From NCBI GenBank assembly GCA_013365365.1, contig JABVXU010000552.1, positions 1-35,265 of the forward strand: a DNA stretch of 35,265 nucleotides, written 5' to 3'. Each line of letters opens with the position of its first letter. Positions within the stretch are counted from its first letter, which is position 1. The notes beneath the pieces were generated by a model. The model had not been told where the DNA came from and made no database searches. It saw only the letters and a list, made by a program, of their open reading frames with translations. Below, in pieces: positions 34,373 to 35,265 of this stretch. This DNA comes from Cruorifilaria tuberocauda. Taxonomy: Eukaryota > Nematoda > Chromadorea > Rhabditida > Onchocercidae. The position numbers and the translations under genes are program-made.

Positions 34373-35265
34373 AATGTTTTTTTTTTGTTTCTGTTTGAAT
34401 TATGGTACTGTTACTAAATCCAGTGATAGATGAAATTTTCAGTTCCGTTCCTGAGAATAGATTTGGATGGTAGGTAGAACATTTATTTAAAATTAGGATA
34501 AAATTGAATCCACTTCTCTGTTGTTGAAGTCTGTTAATAATATGTAAAAGAAATTATGTAATTAATGGATAATCGTCGATTTTTTGTGTAAAGTAAAAGC
34601 GAATGGATACTTTTTAAATGCTGCTAATTTCTTTTGTGATATTGAACTCGATTTTTCCGCGGAATTCAAAACATAATTTTTCTAATCAATGGCATTAAGA
34701 TTCATGTATTGCTATATTCGCGACGTTTATTTCAAAAAATTATAGACTTCTGTCCAGAGTGAAAAGACTTTCTGTTTTTGTGCACTAAATGGAATCAATT
34801 TAGTAATCAAATAAATAAAGTCTATTTTCACGTTCTACTTTGCTATCATGTGCAAAAGCTATACATTTATTTACTGTTAAAAACAGGGATATATCGATTC
34901 AAATTAAGGTAATGCTGCATTTCATTTTCACAGAGTACAATAGTTGTTCTTTGATAACAGATTTGCAAGATTACAATGAGAGTTTATTAATGAACATCAA
35001 TGCTTGTAGTTGAAGTGTGCAGTACGGTCATATTCATACTTATTCATATATCTGGCTATTTAAATTGAAAATGTCTGATAGTGATGGGAAGAGCAGTATT
35101 ATAGTATCCTTTAACCACTAAATGACTCAATTGGGTTAATATTTGAAGAGAAAGGAAAAAAACGAATTTGCCAAGTTCTTATACTCGATATAAAGGAAGG
35201 GAGATTTTAATTATAGATTAAGGATAGATGAAAATCAGCCGTTTATGCATTGATTTTTCTAATTT
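34373..35265. other. Downstream of mL44, nothing recognised
   Basis: AT-rich, with AATAAATAAA near 34810 that may serve as a distal poly(A) signal. No exon-like segment on either strand. Confidence 0.55.

Noticed and set aside
34125..34433. 102-residue plus-strand open frame beginning MDYCLILL
   Set aside because: Overlaps the last mL44 exon in another frame. The mL44 reading has a strong TTTTTTAG acceptor, the right phase and a basic ribosomal-protein tail.

Overview
The window looks like nuclear DNA of a nematode, most likely a filarial or other spirurid worm. It is AT-rich, every recognisable protein but one is cut into many small exons (about 50-300 bp) with GT..AG introns, and several start codons lie a few bases after a lone polypyrimidine-AG, as expected for spliced-leader trans-splicing. 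No species call is possible from the sequence alone. All exon models were built by hand from reading frame, splice signals, phase and family resemblance; none was checked by search or RNA.

Layout. 386-4607 (-): amino-terminal two thirds of an N4BP2-type protein (P-loop polynucleotide kinase domain, then a CUE-like domain). 5208-6882 (+): an Sds3/BRMS1-family subunit of the Sin3-HDAC complex, head to head with it. 8917/8951-11540 (+): the carboxy-terminal third of the same N4BP2-type protein (CUE-like helices, DUF1771, SMR). 13219-19819 (+): a five-SH3 adaptor resembling SH3D19. 13875-14897 (+): an intronless TAF8 gene nested in the adaptor's first intron. 20147-24933 (-): an A-type cyclin. 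24934-29938: 5 kb with no gene I can support. 29939-34372 (+): mitochondrial ribosomal protein mL44. The rest is non-coding.

The main observation is that the N4BP2-type gene is broken into two oppositely oriented halves. The breakpoints coincide with a diverged inverted repeat (about 1-229 and 8157-8390). Turning the interval between the repeats over puts all 19 inferred exons in one orientation. The junction is phase-compatible (exon ending at 386 with one base of a codon, next exon at 8951 supplying two), the summed exons are divisible by three, and the protein would be about 833 residues with the known N4BP2 domain order. The window therefore shows either a real inversion (fixed, polymorphic or switching) that splits a kinase/SMR gene, or an assembly that placed the interval backwards. 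The Sds3-like gene is carried whole inside the invertible segment.

The other genes are housekeeping functions (transcription, cell cycle, mitochondrial translation, adaptor signalling) and do not form an evident pathway together. TAF8 is a candidate retrogene: it is the only intronless gene here, sits inside another gene's intron, and has a 12-base match to the core of nematode SL1 upstream.
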